Shown here: positions 35,681-46,692 of the stretch, piece by piece
Position numbering within the stretch: the stretch's first letter is position 1
How the letters are laid out: every line of letters starts with the position of its first letter
Assembly (NCBI GenBank): GCA_020881915.1
Contig: JAJFPB010000012.1
Coordinates: 372,001-436,000, forward strand
DNA from: Paramyrothecium sp. XJ0827
Lineage: Eukaryota > Ascomycota > Sordariomycetes > Hypocreales > Stachybotryaceae
Length of the DNA: 64,000 nucleotides
Direction: 5' to 3'
Made by a program: the position numbers and the translations under genes
The notes under the pieces: generated by a model
Told to the model about the DNA's origin: nothing
What the model saw: only the letters and a program-made list of their open reading frames with translations
The model's database searches: none

Positions 35681-37201
35681 AGTATAAATTCAATGAATTT
35701 TGTTACAAAGGTTGTCGGATTGCGTTTGTAGATCGCAGGTATCAAGTTTCCTCCATGCCCGTCGCCAAATCAGCATCATGGAGAGTTCGTATTCCATCAC
35801 TTCGCATGGCTGGCTGAACGCTTCTCTAGGCCGAGAACTTCAGGCTGGACGCTCACAATAATTTCTCAGGAGTCTTTGTAGAGAGTAACGGCGTCATGTA
35901 AACCACCAGTGTGAAATTTCACCACCTGTCGATTGTCTAGGCAAGAGAATCAAGCCAATTCTTCGGATAGGGGTGCTCGCGACGATCCCGTATAGAAAGC
36001 TGACGGGGGGAGCAAGGATACGTGGAGTCACCGATGATCGCCGAGGCCAACTAAGCAAGCTCCTGCTCCCATGATCTGCGCTCCGGGCATCAGCAAATTA
36101 CGAGTGGCTAGTGACTCATTGTGGCCTAAGCGATTGTATCCATTACAAGAGACATGAAGTGCAAAGTATTGACTGGAGCACTCCTCGGTAGTAGAGGGCG
36201 GCGGGTGTTGAGCGTCAGCTTCTCCTCAGGCAGGCAATACGTTGGCCACTTTGATGCGGAGGACTAATCTAAGGGAAATACAATAACTGGTATTTAGGCT
36301 GAACGGTTCCCATGTCGCAGACTCCACACAGCGTTTAAGCATGGGTCCGACACGGCAGCCATCCCCTCCGTTGTGAGGACCGGCGTCACTCGCATGGGGT
36401 AAGAATGACGCGAATGACGGTGTAGAGAAGCCTCGGGCCGCTTTGGGGACAGCGTCATTGCATTGGGTTGTGGACTTTGCGCGCCAACTGCCGTGGTGAG
36501 ACAGGGTCGCTTATCAACGCCCCGAAACCGAATTCGATGACGGACAACCCGCGCTGCAGCCGAGTTTGTTCTTTTGTCCTGTGTCTCCGGCCTGATAAGA
36601 CGATTTGTGCATGTGGCAGGGGTTGTGTTGCATTGATACGAGTGACGGATATTGTTTGCCAAGGTCGATTGGTGCGTCTGTAGCGTGGCATGCAGATGAG
36701 ATCTTTTACCCTTGCACCTTCACGGTACTTTCCAAATTACTCCCCGAGGTGTCTTGCTGTTGAGATATTTGTCTCAAAGCTGAGGCTTCCAGAAACAGCG
36801 AAGCCCTGTTGAACCGAATGACCTAGCATGCCTTCATTATTATCAGCGTGATATGCTCCAACACATTTCCACAAGCAGCAGAATGAACAAGGTTTGCGAC
36901 GGCTTCAAACTCTCGTCTCAACGCAACGGTCCATGCAAGGTGCAGTAACGCCGGCAAAGGCCCGATCACACCCTCCCCTGCCTCCATGATGACATTCCAA
37001 GCCACTCCACGTTCGCCAAGGGCGATCTACAGTGGGGTGCTTGATCCGGGTGGTTGTTGAAAACGGCACATGTCCGGATCCGAGCCAAGACTTTTCCCCA
37101 GACTCTCGTCGCGAACTACACGGGGGACATCTTTTCCTATTTTCCAGTCACTGAAAGCGAGGGACTAACATAGCATTCCATCGCGGCTCTGCCTCTCTGA
37201 C
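35681..37201. other. Intergenic region, no gene seen
   Basis: 1.5 kb without a convincing frame on either strand. It ends with the promoter of the MFS gene at 37202. Confidence 0.3.
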
Positions 37202-38906
37202 ATGAGCCAGAGCAATCCAGGCGTACCCGCCGCCGCGACGGGCGAGCGAGACGTCCAAGATGATGTCGAAAAGCACCAGGCCGACAATGTCGAGGATGCC
37301 GCCGCCATGGAAAAGCATCGCCTCGGGCTACCACATATGGACCCAGCGCACCGGGCTGCTGTGGAAAAACGGATGAAGCGCAAGCTTGATGCTCGGTTTC
37401 TTCTCTTTGTTCTTATTTATATTATGAATTATCTGGACCGCAACAACATCGCGGCCGCGCGATTGAGGGGGTTGGAGGCCGACCTCCAGCTGAACGACAC
37501 GCAATATGCGACATGTTTAAGCATCCTTTACGTGGGATACATTTTGATGCAGGTGAGTCGGATCAAAATTGCAGGTGGGCTCTTAATGCTCATGGGTCAT
37601 AGGTTCCGTCCAACATGTTCATCAACTACATTTCTCGGCCGTCGCTGTATATCTCAGCAGCGATGCTTCTTTGGGGCCTGATTTCCACTCTCTCTGGCAA
37701 CGCCAATACCTTCGGTCACATGGTAGCTATCCGCTTTTTCCTGGGATTCGTCGAAGCGGCATTTTTGCCCGGTGCGCTTCTAATCCTCTCGAAATGGTAC
37801 ACGCGGCGCGAACTCACCAAGCGTAACGCGATCCTCTTCTGCGGCAACCTGATTTCCAACGCCTTTTCCGCCCTCATCGGTGCCGGTGTCTTGTCGAACA
37901 TGCAGGGCGTGCTAGGGCATGCGGCGTGGCGGTGGCTATTTTGGATTGAAGGCGCAATCACGATGTTCATTGCGATCCTCGCTGCCTTTATCTTGCCCGA
38001 TCTGCCGCACAACTCGCGTGGCTTCACAGCAGAGGAGCTTCAGGTTGCCCAGATGCGCATGGTGGAAGATGTTGGCGAGGCCGATACCGACTCGAAAGAG
38101 CAGGGCGCCTTCGAGGGACTGATTCTGGCGGTCAAGGACGTGCGCATTTACCTCATGCTGGCAGCTTTCACTGCCTACGTTACGGGTCTTTCGTTTAACG
38201 CCTTCTTTGTAAGTTGAGAATGCTTGTCTGCGTGCAACGAAGTTACTGACGGTTCCAGCCGACTCTCACGCAAACCCTCGGGTTCTCGTATGTGCCCACT
38301 CTGTTGATGAGCGCTCCACCCTGGGTCTTCTCTGTCATTTTCTCTCTTGTCTGGGCGTGGCACGCCGACAGGACCCAAGAGATGGTAAGCTACTTGTATC
38401 ACAACCCGCCAAGCCATGGCTGACCAGAACAGTACTTTCACATAGCCGCACCTATTGCCATGGGGATCGTTGGCTTCGTGATTAGCATGTCGACACTGAA
38501 TGTGGCCGCTCGATATGTCGCATTGTTCCTGCAGGCCGGATCGTACGCAGGCTACATTGTATTCTACTCGTGGATCAGCTCCTCGTTCCCGCGGCCTCCC
38601 GCAAAGCGCGCCGTGGCGATTGCGCTTATCAACGGCTTTGGGCAGCTCGGCAATGTGGCGGGCTCCTACGTGTGGCGTCTCCCCGAAAACGGCTTCCGCA
38701 AGAGCTACGGCATTGTGCTCGCCATGTTCAGCGTCACAATTGTTCTCTCCTGGCTGTTCCGCATAATTCTCGTGCGCATGAACAAGGAGTTGGAGTCTGG
38801 GGGGACGGCGTGGGAGACTCGCCGTGATGTGGCTGAGCAGACGGCGAGACTGGAGGATGCGGAGAATATTGATGGCATGAGGAAGGGGTTCAGGTATTTG
38901 GTGTGA
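37202..38906 (+). CDS. MFS transporter, anion:cation symporter (allantoate/nicotinate permease-like)
   Basis: Four exons (37202..37552, 37603..38208, 38259..38384, 38433..38906) with 48-50-nt introns give 518 residues. The soluble N-terminus is charged. After KRKLDARFLLFVLIYIMNYLDRNNIA, the standard entry to helix 1 in the anion:cation symporter branch, come QVPSNMFINYI, LWGLISTLSGNANTFG, RFFLGFVEAAFLPGAL and SKWYTRRELTKRNAI, all typical of the DAL5/TNA1/SEO1 group. About 12 helices. Members import small organic anions such as allantoate, nicotinate, pantothenate or sugar acids with protons; the substrate here is unknown. It is on the same strand as, and 594 bp before, a second MFS gene and close to a pectate lyase. 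Confidence 0.9.
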
Positions 38907-39500
38907 GTGGTCAGGGTGAGCATAAGTCTATACATAAAGTAGAAGTCGACTCTATCCATAAAGTACTGCTGCTCTTGATCAGACACCACGATCAAGTACT
39001 TCCCGGCTCATCCATGGATCCATAACACAGCGTATCGTCCAGTCGTGATGGTTTGCGCCACGAAGGTCTGTGGCGCTGAGGACCAATGAAAAACTTGAAC
39101 CGGCTGACATTTTAGCACCGAATCCGGAGGTCGGATAACATGATTCTCGCCTTATGCGCTCGCCTCATGGGCTCTCCTCCTCGCATCTCTGTGTTCCCAG
39201 GACGCGCGGTAACGGCCGGCAACTCGAGTGACTCAACAGTTCTGAGCGAAGATCGTCTCGGTTGAGTCAAACAATGGATGACTAAGCCCCCAGTCAGTTG
39301 ATTCTGCCGAGGACGTGCTGCACGACATCGTTCACCGACAAATCTGCGTGACCCACTGGCCAATTTCATGCAGCTGAGCTCGCCCATGTCAACCGCGCCC
39401 TTCACCCACACGCAAACAAGCTTACTTTTTGGCTCGTGGTTAAGAACAATCTGGGCTTGACTCGTAGAACCTTCTGTCAGATCCAAAATCTCGGCCCACC
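38907..39500. other. Intergenic region between two MFS genes
   Basis: 594 bp holding the 3' end of the first transporter gene and the promoter of the second. No further gene is seen. Confidence 0.3.
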
Positions 39501-41001
39501 ATGGTTGCCGGAGCCGCGGACGAGAATGAGCCGCTCCTCAGGGCTCAGCTTGACCGCAGCAACACCGAGATCACTGTCATCACAGCCCGCGATGATCCTC
39601 AGCAGTTTCCCGACGTCTTCAAATGGAGCATCGTCGGGCTCATGGCCGCCATGGCCTTCAGCGTCACCTTCAACTGCATCGGCATCGTGCCCGTCGCGAA
39701 CCGCGTCATTGAAGACCTCTCGGGCGAGCACAGCAAGTCGGCCGGCATCTTGCTGGTCACCGTGTGGGAGCTCGGCGAAGCCGCCGGGCCTCTCTTGATT
39801 GGACCTCTCTCGGAAGCCTTTGGCCGCTACCCGGTCATCAACATCGCCAACGTCTTCTTCATCACGGCCACCCTCGTCGCCGCCATGAGCCCCTCGGTGC
39901 CCCTTCTCATCATCGCGAGAGGCTTGACTGGCGTCGCAGTCACTGTCAATGTTCTCAATCCCGCCATTGTGGGCGACATGTTCCGCCCTGACCAGCGCGG
40001 CTCGCCGATGAGCCTGGTCCAGCTTGCACCGCTCATCGGAGGCGCGACTGGCCCTGCAATCAGTGGTGCCATTGCCCAGACCCTGGGGTGGCGGTATGTT
40101 TTGTGGATCAGCGCCGCCTTGGCCACGGCATGCGAGCTGGCCTTCCTTACCGGCTACTCGGAGACGTACAAGCCCGCCATCGCAAGGGCGAAGCGACACC
40201 GTCTGCACCGAGCCGACCCCGAGGCCACGGCAGACGACGACGATGCCAAGCATGAGGCTGCCGACAAACTCCTCGACTCCGTCCGGCGCCCGGCAGTCGT
40301 GCTCGCCAGCTCCGGCGTTCTTATCGCTTTGTCCTTTTTTGGAGCTGTCATTTTTGCCCACTTCTACGTCATGTCGGTGACTTTGCCCGGGATTCTGGAG
40401 GACATTCACGGCCTGTCTCCTGCACTGACGGGACTATCGATGATGGCTGCCAGTAAGTGTTCTCCTACTTTCATCTACTCAAGACCATCAATGCTGACAT
40501 GTTCAAGGTGTCGGCGCTGTCGCTGGTGTCTCGGTCTGCAACAAGGGTCTTGACCGAGTGTACATCAAGCTCCGCGAATCGAATGGTGGCGTTGATCGAC
40601 CGGAGTATCGACTTCCGTTTGCCATTATCGGCGCCATTCTCCTCCCAATCGCAGTCGCCTCTTATGGCTGGATCACCGAGCTGAGGCTGCCGCTTCCTCT
40701 CCTGCTCCTCTCGGTCAGCCTTTTGGGCTTTTCCCAAATGTTTTGCATGCTCCCGCTCTCGACATACGTCGTCGACGCGTTCGGGTCATATTCAGCCTCC
40801 GCCTTGACGGCCGTCATCATTACCAGATGTCTCATGGGCACCTTTTTGCCCCTTACCACCACTCCCTTGGTCGACAACCTCGGCTGGGGCTGGGGATTCA
40901 CCGTCCTAGCCGGGTTTACCCTGTGTTTGGCGCCGATTCCCATGGTGGTCATGAAGTACGGCGAGCAGTGGCGGCAGCGCTCTGAGTACTCCCGATCTTG
41001 A
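39501..41001 (+). CDS. MFS transporter, drug:H+ antiporter (DHA1) type
   Basis: Exon 1 (39501..40452) and exon 2 (40508..41001) with a 55-nt intron (GTAAGT, TGCTGAC branch, TTCAAG acceptor) give 481 residues. Helix 1 is preceded by DVFKWSIVGLMAAMAFS. The signature segments are PLLIGPLSEAFGRYPVI (motif A), GLTGVAVTVNVLNPAIVGDMF and QLAPLIGGATGPAISG (motif C, the antiporter signature), then LGWRYVLWI. About 12 helices, with a central acidic loop (DPEATADDDDAKHEA). DHA1 proteins of this kind export drugs, toxins or metabolites in exchange for protons at the plasma membrane. No biosynthetic gene adjoins it, so the cargo cannot be guessed. The ATG has an ideal context (CCACCATGG). Confidence 0.88.
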
Positions 41002-41534
41002 TCGGCACGGATCGTCCCGTTGCATCACCATGCAACTCATTATTCCCTGCATTCCCTGCATTTCTTGGCATTCATATTGGGGTTCATCTAATGAGACGTT
41101 ACACAAAAGTTGCATGCCACTTGGCAGGACATCATGACGGCATCGGATTTACGGTTACGATTGTTGACAGGCGTTGCAATTTAATACATAGACGTGGTCC
41201 TTGAGGATCAACAGGATCCCCGCATGGTGGTCTCGAGTTCGACAGCAAGGTCTATGCTTCCTCGGGCTGTCTCAACCCTCCCGCATAATAGAATAATTTC
41301 CTTCTGCCAAAAGTGGGAACAACCATTAACAACCCAACATTAGTTTGTCACAAGCCAAGTGGTCACGTCCATCCCGCAAGGTCCGCTTCAGTGCCTAAAA
41401 CACAATTTGACTTCATTACAAGCGCATGCAAGTTTCGAGCGTCTTGGCAATAATGCTCTTAGAATATGTTTTAAAAATGGCTTCGTAGAAACTAGAATTT
41501 ACACTTTTACCCCCTTCCCTTCACCGTGGTTGAT
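41002..41534. other. Intergenic region, convergent 3' ends
   Basis: 533 bp between the transporter stop and the pectate lyase stop. Only presumed untranslated sequence. Confidence 0.3.
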
Positions 41535-42377
41535 CTAGCAGCTGGTACGGACATTGGTAGCAATGCAGTACTTGCCGTCAGGGCCAGAACCAATCTTCGA
41601 GGGCTCCTTGCCGGTATCGTTACCCTCGTAGCGGTCGCAGATCTTGTTCTTGTTCTGGCACGAGTTGCTGACCTTGCAGGTGTCGCCGTAGTTGGTGTTG
41701 ATGCCGCACAGGACGCCGCCATCCTTGGCGATGACGCCGTCGATGATGATGTTGCGGGGGCCACCGTTGCCGGAGCAGTTGCCACAGTTGCGGACAAGCT
41801 TGCCATAGTCATTGGCATAGAAGTCCTTGATCTGAACGGTGCCGCGGCCGTTGAACTGGATGATCTTGTCGTCGGCCTTGAAAGCGCCACCGCCGTTGAT
41901 GTAGGATGTTCCGCTGCCCTGCTTCAGCGTGACCGCATCCTCGCAAACGTCGGCGAACCAGACATTGTTAAGAGTGCTATACAGTCAACCGTTAGCTTGG
42001 ATAGAACGAAAGATATTCGAGATACGCAAACTTACCAAGTGCCCTTGCAGTGAACACCCTCGGCCTGGCTGGCGCCGATGATGACGTTGGACAGAGTAGC
42101 GCCGGCCTCAAGGATGAACATGGCGTCCTTCTCACCAGTCTCAGTCTGTCCCTGGCATACAGAAGCTGTTAATTCGTAAGCATGGGCCTCGTGCTGGCTA
42201 CAACAGTGTTTCCGACTTACGGCTACGCTCAAAGCGCTTCATGCCACCGTCATATGAGCCCTTGACTGGCACGGCAGTAGGATACGAAGCGACACCGCTG
42301 CTCTTGGGAAGAGTGGTGGTAGCGGCCGCAGAAGCGCTGGCGGCAGCAGCAAGAACGAATCCGAAGGAGTACTTCAT
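41535..42377 (-). CDS. Secreted pectate lyase, polysaccharide lyase family 3
   Basis: Three exons (42377..42221, 42165..42036, 41976..41535) with introns of 55 and 59 nt give 242 residues. The start is the ATG before the signal peptide ([17 protein letters not shown]). Taking the acceptor TTAACAG for intron 1 restores the family's conserved cysteine (SPSVCQGQ); the nearer CAG would drop it and break the frame. PL3 hallmarks follow: [53 protein letters not shown] and [18 protein letters not shown]. These form the Ca2+-dependent beta-helix that cleaves de-esterified polygalacturonate by beta-elimination. Twelve or more cysteines would form disulfides. A TATA box lies 125 bp upstream. The enzyme points to a plant-degrading or pathogenic lifestyle. 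Confidence 0.93.
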
Positions 42378-42499
42378 TTTGTCAGGCGTGGATGGCGATG
42401 CGGTTGTTCGTGTCTTGATGGCTTGTTCAGGCAATGAGAACTGGGCTGTAGAGCTGAAGGCTTGCTGCTCAAGTTCATCTCTTGGCGGGCGCTGAACGC

Positions 42500-42506
42500 C
42501 TTTATA
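42500..42506 (-). promoter_or_regulatory. TATA box of the pectate lyase gene
   Basis: On the minus strand the bases read TATAAAG inside GATATAAAGG, about 125 bp before the ATG at 42377, the expected place and orientation. Confidence 0.55.
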
Positions 42507-44589
42507 TCTACGAGAAGCATGTCATCTGAACCTACGGATTGTTCCTGGTCTAACCCTGACGATCAATTGCCGTCATGCCCCTGAGAGGTTCGTCTGAGCT
42601 TGAGGTACTACCGATTTCCGCAACACGGCTCATCGGCACAGCCAAGAGACCATTTATTGGTGGATTTTCCATCGTAGCTCCATGCCCACCACAGAAGCAT
42701 TCGTGGAGACGTGGTCCAGATCCCGCTTTGGTGAACAAAGCGCAATTCACTGGAAATGAGAGGACCTTTCCGCCAGTGCAACGGAGGCAAGGACCAGAAT
42801 GGAAGTGTGGGTTCTCTGTGGGCGCTGACCCAAGAAACAGCGCGCTACCATATGTGCGGTGATATTGTCCGGGGTAGTAAAGTGGGTGGGCTCACTCGTC
42901 AAGCGAGCCCCGGATTCTGGCTGTGCATTGCACCGTGGCAAATAACCCGATTTGAGGGATTATGGGCTACACCACAGTCCCGAAGGACACGGGAGTGAGC
43001 TGGGATTTCGCTTTGCCCACATTCCGTGCATTGGCAAACCCTTGTTGGTGAGGAGTTGTGGGGTAAACCAGCTGCCGCTCATTTGTGGATAATGTTGTCC
43101 ACGGCACTGCGATGGATCTCAGGACTCTGGTTGTTCAAAAGTTAGCTTGTTTCATCCATCGCCGTGGGTATGGCCAGGCGATGGCGACTCCGCATTGTCA
43201 GCCACACTGCCGTTCCTGAGAACTGGTCGCCTACTTACTGTCATGATGCATTAGCCTCCTCATGCAGGTGACGGAACTGGACTCGCTTGATTCGTGGATC
43301 AACTTCTGCTCCCCAACTTGATCGCCTTCCACTGTTTGCGGGAATCCGGATTGAGCCATGTGGTCTTGCTTGGTTGGGAATAGCTTCATCCACCGTGAGG
43401 AGCGACTGCCGGGGTTACTTGGTGGACCAACAAATCAGCGGGACCCGTTTGCTTCGTCCATCCTCAATTTGAGTTAAGGATCCCTCTAGTGCTTTGGGAA
43501 ACAAGAAGCTTCTTATCGCTAGCGGCAACCGGACGAAATGACCACCCTAGAAACGACGCCAGTGAACGTCTGCACGCGGGGGCTGAAAGTCGTTTGACGG
43601 GGCAATCCTGGGGGAGAAAGCGCGTATTCTCAGCCTCGGTTTAGCCACTGGACAGTTCTGATTGAAGCCCTCATCTTGAATGAGCGACTTCAATAATTCC
43701 AAATGCTGTACACAAACTCTGCCATAGCAATTCGTCTGACGGAATGAAATATCCGATAGGGAGATGAAGGAGTCCCTGTCTGTTCGGAATAAAGACACTT
43801 GACTGATCCCGGCGTTCAATCCTTGAAACAATTGCAAGCTATCCTCGGCTCTGGTTCGTCCAAGCTTTCGCTTGCCACTTAGCGGGGGCATGATGGAGAG
43901 ATTATGCAGGCTGGCAGTGAGGCTCCACTCGAATACCCACAGACAACCGGAGACGGGATGAAACCAGTGTCATCTGATCTTTTCAAGCAGGTGTTCCCAG
44001 GACTGTCGGGAAGGCTTACGACGAGATAGCGAAGAGTCAATCCAGCCAAGTTCGGCCTTTCTTCCTGGTGAATGTGCTACTCAATGTCGTTGCTTCAGAA
44101 TGTGATAGGAGGTCGCGTAACGGTATTTTGTAGATACCGAAGTCCGACGAGGCACCTTTGATGTACTAGTTCCAGCTCGGACGAGCCAATAAGGGGATCA
44201 AGGGGAACGTGATGTTCATTATTAGTCCCACCCTAAAATGCATGGGGGGAGAATGATTGTACTGTTCTTATGCCTTGCTTGTTTCGCCAAAGACAGAAAC
44301 GCAACAACGGTTAGTACGTGGCAGGGTAATGTAGTAACGACACAAAGATGACATGTAGACAAGTTGGCATTTTGCACCACTGGATGGAGGGATTTTTCGA
44401 AGAAGGGGGTTTCTGAAACTAATCACTAAGCATTATACCATCAAATTCTCCCAATTATAAGTCCTACTATGAGCCTTGCGCACGATACTAATGTAAGCTC
44501 TCACGTATACTCCGCACATGGGAATGAAGCAAACAAGGTCTACCGATTCCCTTCATGGCCACCCTCGTTCAAGCCCTTCTAAACACAGA
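42507..44589. other. Long intergenic region upstream of the pectate lyase
   Basis: About 2.1 kb with no supported gene. A 114-codon minus-strand frame at 43547-43891 has no recognisable features and was not called. The region probably includes the upstream regulatory sequence of the lyase and the 3' end of the DUF7580 gene. Confidence 0.3.
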
Positions 44590-46375
44590 TCATGTATTAT
44601 TGAGGTCTTCCTCCAGCAGCGCAACCACTCCACAGTAGACTTCATGGCGAAAGTCCTCGTTCTCCAAGTCGAGATCCTGCATCTGGAACTCTCCGTTGAT
44701 GCAGCGGCGCACGGCACTGCCATAGTTGGAGCTCGTTTGGGACACTTTGCTTAAAAGCCTTCGTGCTGTCATGTAGTTTGATAGAGACAACATTTCAGCG
44801 CCCAGGACCTCATCTGGAGTCCGCAGTGAGTCTATGGTGTTCCCATGAAGAATCTCAATGAGAAGCACGCCGAGCGCTAGCAGCGTGGGGCTTCGGATGA
44901 TGGGTAGTGGTTTGATAACAGCCGATGGATCTTCCTTCTCGATCGTGAGAAACGCACTGTCATAATTTATGGTATTCCCGTGCTTGATGAAGATAAGATT
45001 TCTGCTGTCTGGCATTGCAGGCAACCATGGTGTGTTATAAAGCTGGAGGATGCTTATTGCGACGATGATAGCCAGTCTTAATCGCTGTTTGTAAGTTAGA
45101 GAATGTTCCTTGTTCTTGCTTTCCAAGATGCTTTGCAAAGAGACCATTTGGAGATACTCTCCGTTTGGCAATGCAAGAGATGGCAAATGAACCGTGTAAC
45201 TCGCATCTTTGTTCGACGGATCAAAAATGACCGAGAAGCATTCATTTGTCTTAACGAGCCGCATCTGCTTCAATTTCCCACATAGACTCTCAATCAATGC
45301 AGATGTTGGCAACGCAGTTCCTGTCGGCTTCAAAGCCGCGTCGTTTAACAAACGCAAGACCACAGGAGTCTGGGATTCTGGGACATCGTCTGTTGAGGTT
45401 TTAGATGAGAACTTGTATGAAGCGAATCTAACCACCTTTCGCTTTTGCGTAGTCGAGCCTAAGACCGGCTCAGAACTTTTCGGTTGCAGTTGGTCCGACT
45501 TTGTCTCGGACGGTCTAATTTGCACCGCAAATTCTTCCCACTTTCGCTCCACTGGCCTGATAGACGAGGAGTCATGTTGCTGCTGGTTAGACGAGAGCGC
45601 GACATAGATCCTTAATCTAGACGCAACCTCATCATTTTCCTCGATTGGGGTTACGTCTTCCAAACGATAGGAGAGACGCATGGAAAGTTGATGTGTACAG
45701 GCACATGTAAGGTTGGCGTTGACAAGGTGGTAAACCCTTGATGAGAGCCCTCGTAGGATGTTAAGAATTCTGAGGCGTGACCGCACACGTCTTTTGGGTT
45801 CTAATTCGACGCTCATATTTGTCAATGAATCAAGGCTTGAGAGACCCTCTTTGATGGTGCCCAGGAGCTCGGCGTACGTCGACCGACTCAATATGAAGTT
45901 GGCGCGCCTGATTAACTTGGCAGGCCAGAACTTGTCTGCCCATTTTATCTTTCTGTGTCAGAGAGGTTTAGAGCTCAAATCGATTTTAACTTACATCGGC
46001 TACAGCATCCAATTTCTCATTTATTTGATTCACCGCCCGCTGGACGTCTTTGATGGTTTCTTCAAACACGCCCCATGATTGCCATAGCCGGACCCTTATC
46101 TTCTTCTGAGTGCCCTCTTCAGCCCAGAGTGACCCACCAGGATCTTCTATCATGATTTCGATTCTGGAAGGCGGTACTAAGCCGTCTAGCAGCTTCTCAC
46201 AGATGTTCTGCAGCTTCACCTGCTCGGTCTTGAGGTTGCGTATGAGACCATGCAGCTCCTCGTCGTACTTCCGCCATCGTTGTATTGTGTGCAGTCCATT
46301 TTTGTAGTTTTCAAGCGCAACCACTAGCAGGGGAATGCTTCCGAGCACCACACCGGCAATCTCAAAGCCAGACAT
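44590..46375 (-). CDS. DUF7580-type protein with HeLo-like N-terminal domain
   Basis: Exon 1 (46375..45995) and exon 2 (45948..44590) with a 46-nt intron (GTAAGT; acceptor AAAG chosen because it alone keeps the frame) give 579 residues. The N-terminus, MSGFEIAGVVLGSIPLLVVA, is a hydrophobic helix followed by coiled helices (YKNGLHTIQRWRKYDEELHG). This is the usual opening of fungal HeLo-like and SesA-type proteins involved in incompatibility or stress signalling. The C-terminal half (about 300-560) has YTVHLPSLALPNGEYLQMVSL, YKQRLRLAIIVAISILQLYNTPWL and LLALGVLLIEILHG, the elements of DUF7580, a kinase-fold remnant without catalytic residues. Its biological role is not established. It is divergent from the C2H2 gene with 317 bp between starts. 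A longer frame upstream of the chosen ATG has no family features. Confidence 0.75.
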
Positions 46376-46692
46376 TGGAAATATGCTTGTTCCTAGCAGT
46401 GATAGATCAAACGCGTCTTGTGCGCAACGCTGGGCTTGTCTGTGAATCAGGCCCGGCGGCAGCAGCGAATCGTGCATCCAGAGAGCGGGGTAAGGCAATG
46501 ATTATGTGATTGTGCGTGGTTTCACGAAACATACGAGTTCCTATTTATACTGCTTCGCCCGATAGGTTACTGGACTCTTCTGTGCTCCAACCTTGTCCCC
46601 GCCCAAGAACCGTTAACATCGAGTACAACCCGAAGGCAGCTAAAGCAGGCATTTTCAATTCTCATTTGACTGCATATAGAAAAAGTTTAGAC
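46376..46692. promoter_or_regulatory. Compact divergent promoter between DUF7580 and C2H2 genes
   Basis: The 317-bp gap serves both genes if the chosen starts are right. It holds a TATTTAT element near 46,542 on the plus strand. The arrangement could allow joint control. Confidence 0.35.

Noticed and set aside
39477..40409. 310-codon minus-strand frame opposite the second MFS gene
   Set aside because: It is the antisense shadow of a GC-rich coding exon; the plus strand has clear MFS motifs.
41526..42053. 175-codon plus-strand frame opposite the pectate lyase
   Set aside because: Antisense shadow; the minus strand gives the full PL3 enzyme with signal peptide and introns.
16763..42920. Shared 12-mer CCCCGGATTCTG upstream of the sugar transporter and of the pectate lyase
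   Set aside because: A single 12-base match is expected by chance in 64 kb; flanks do not align.
43547..43891. 114-codon minus-strand frame
   Set aside because: No recognised motif and no promoter or splice evidence; long intergenic frames of this size occur by chance.
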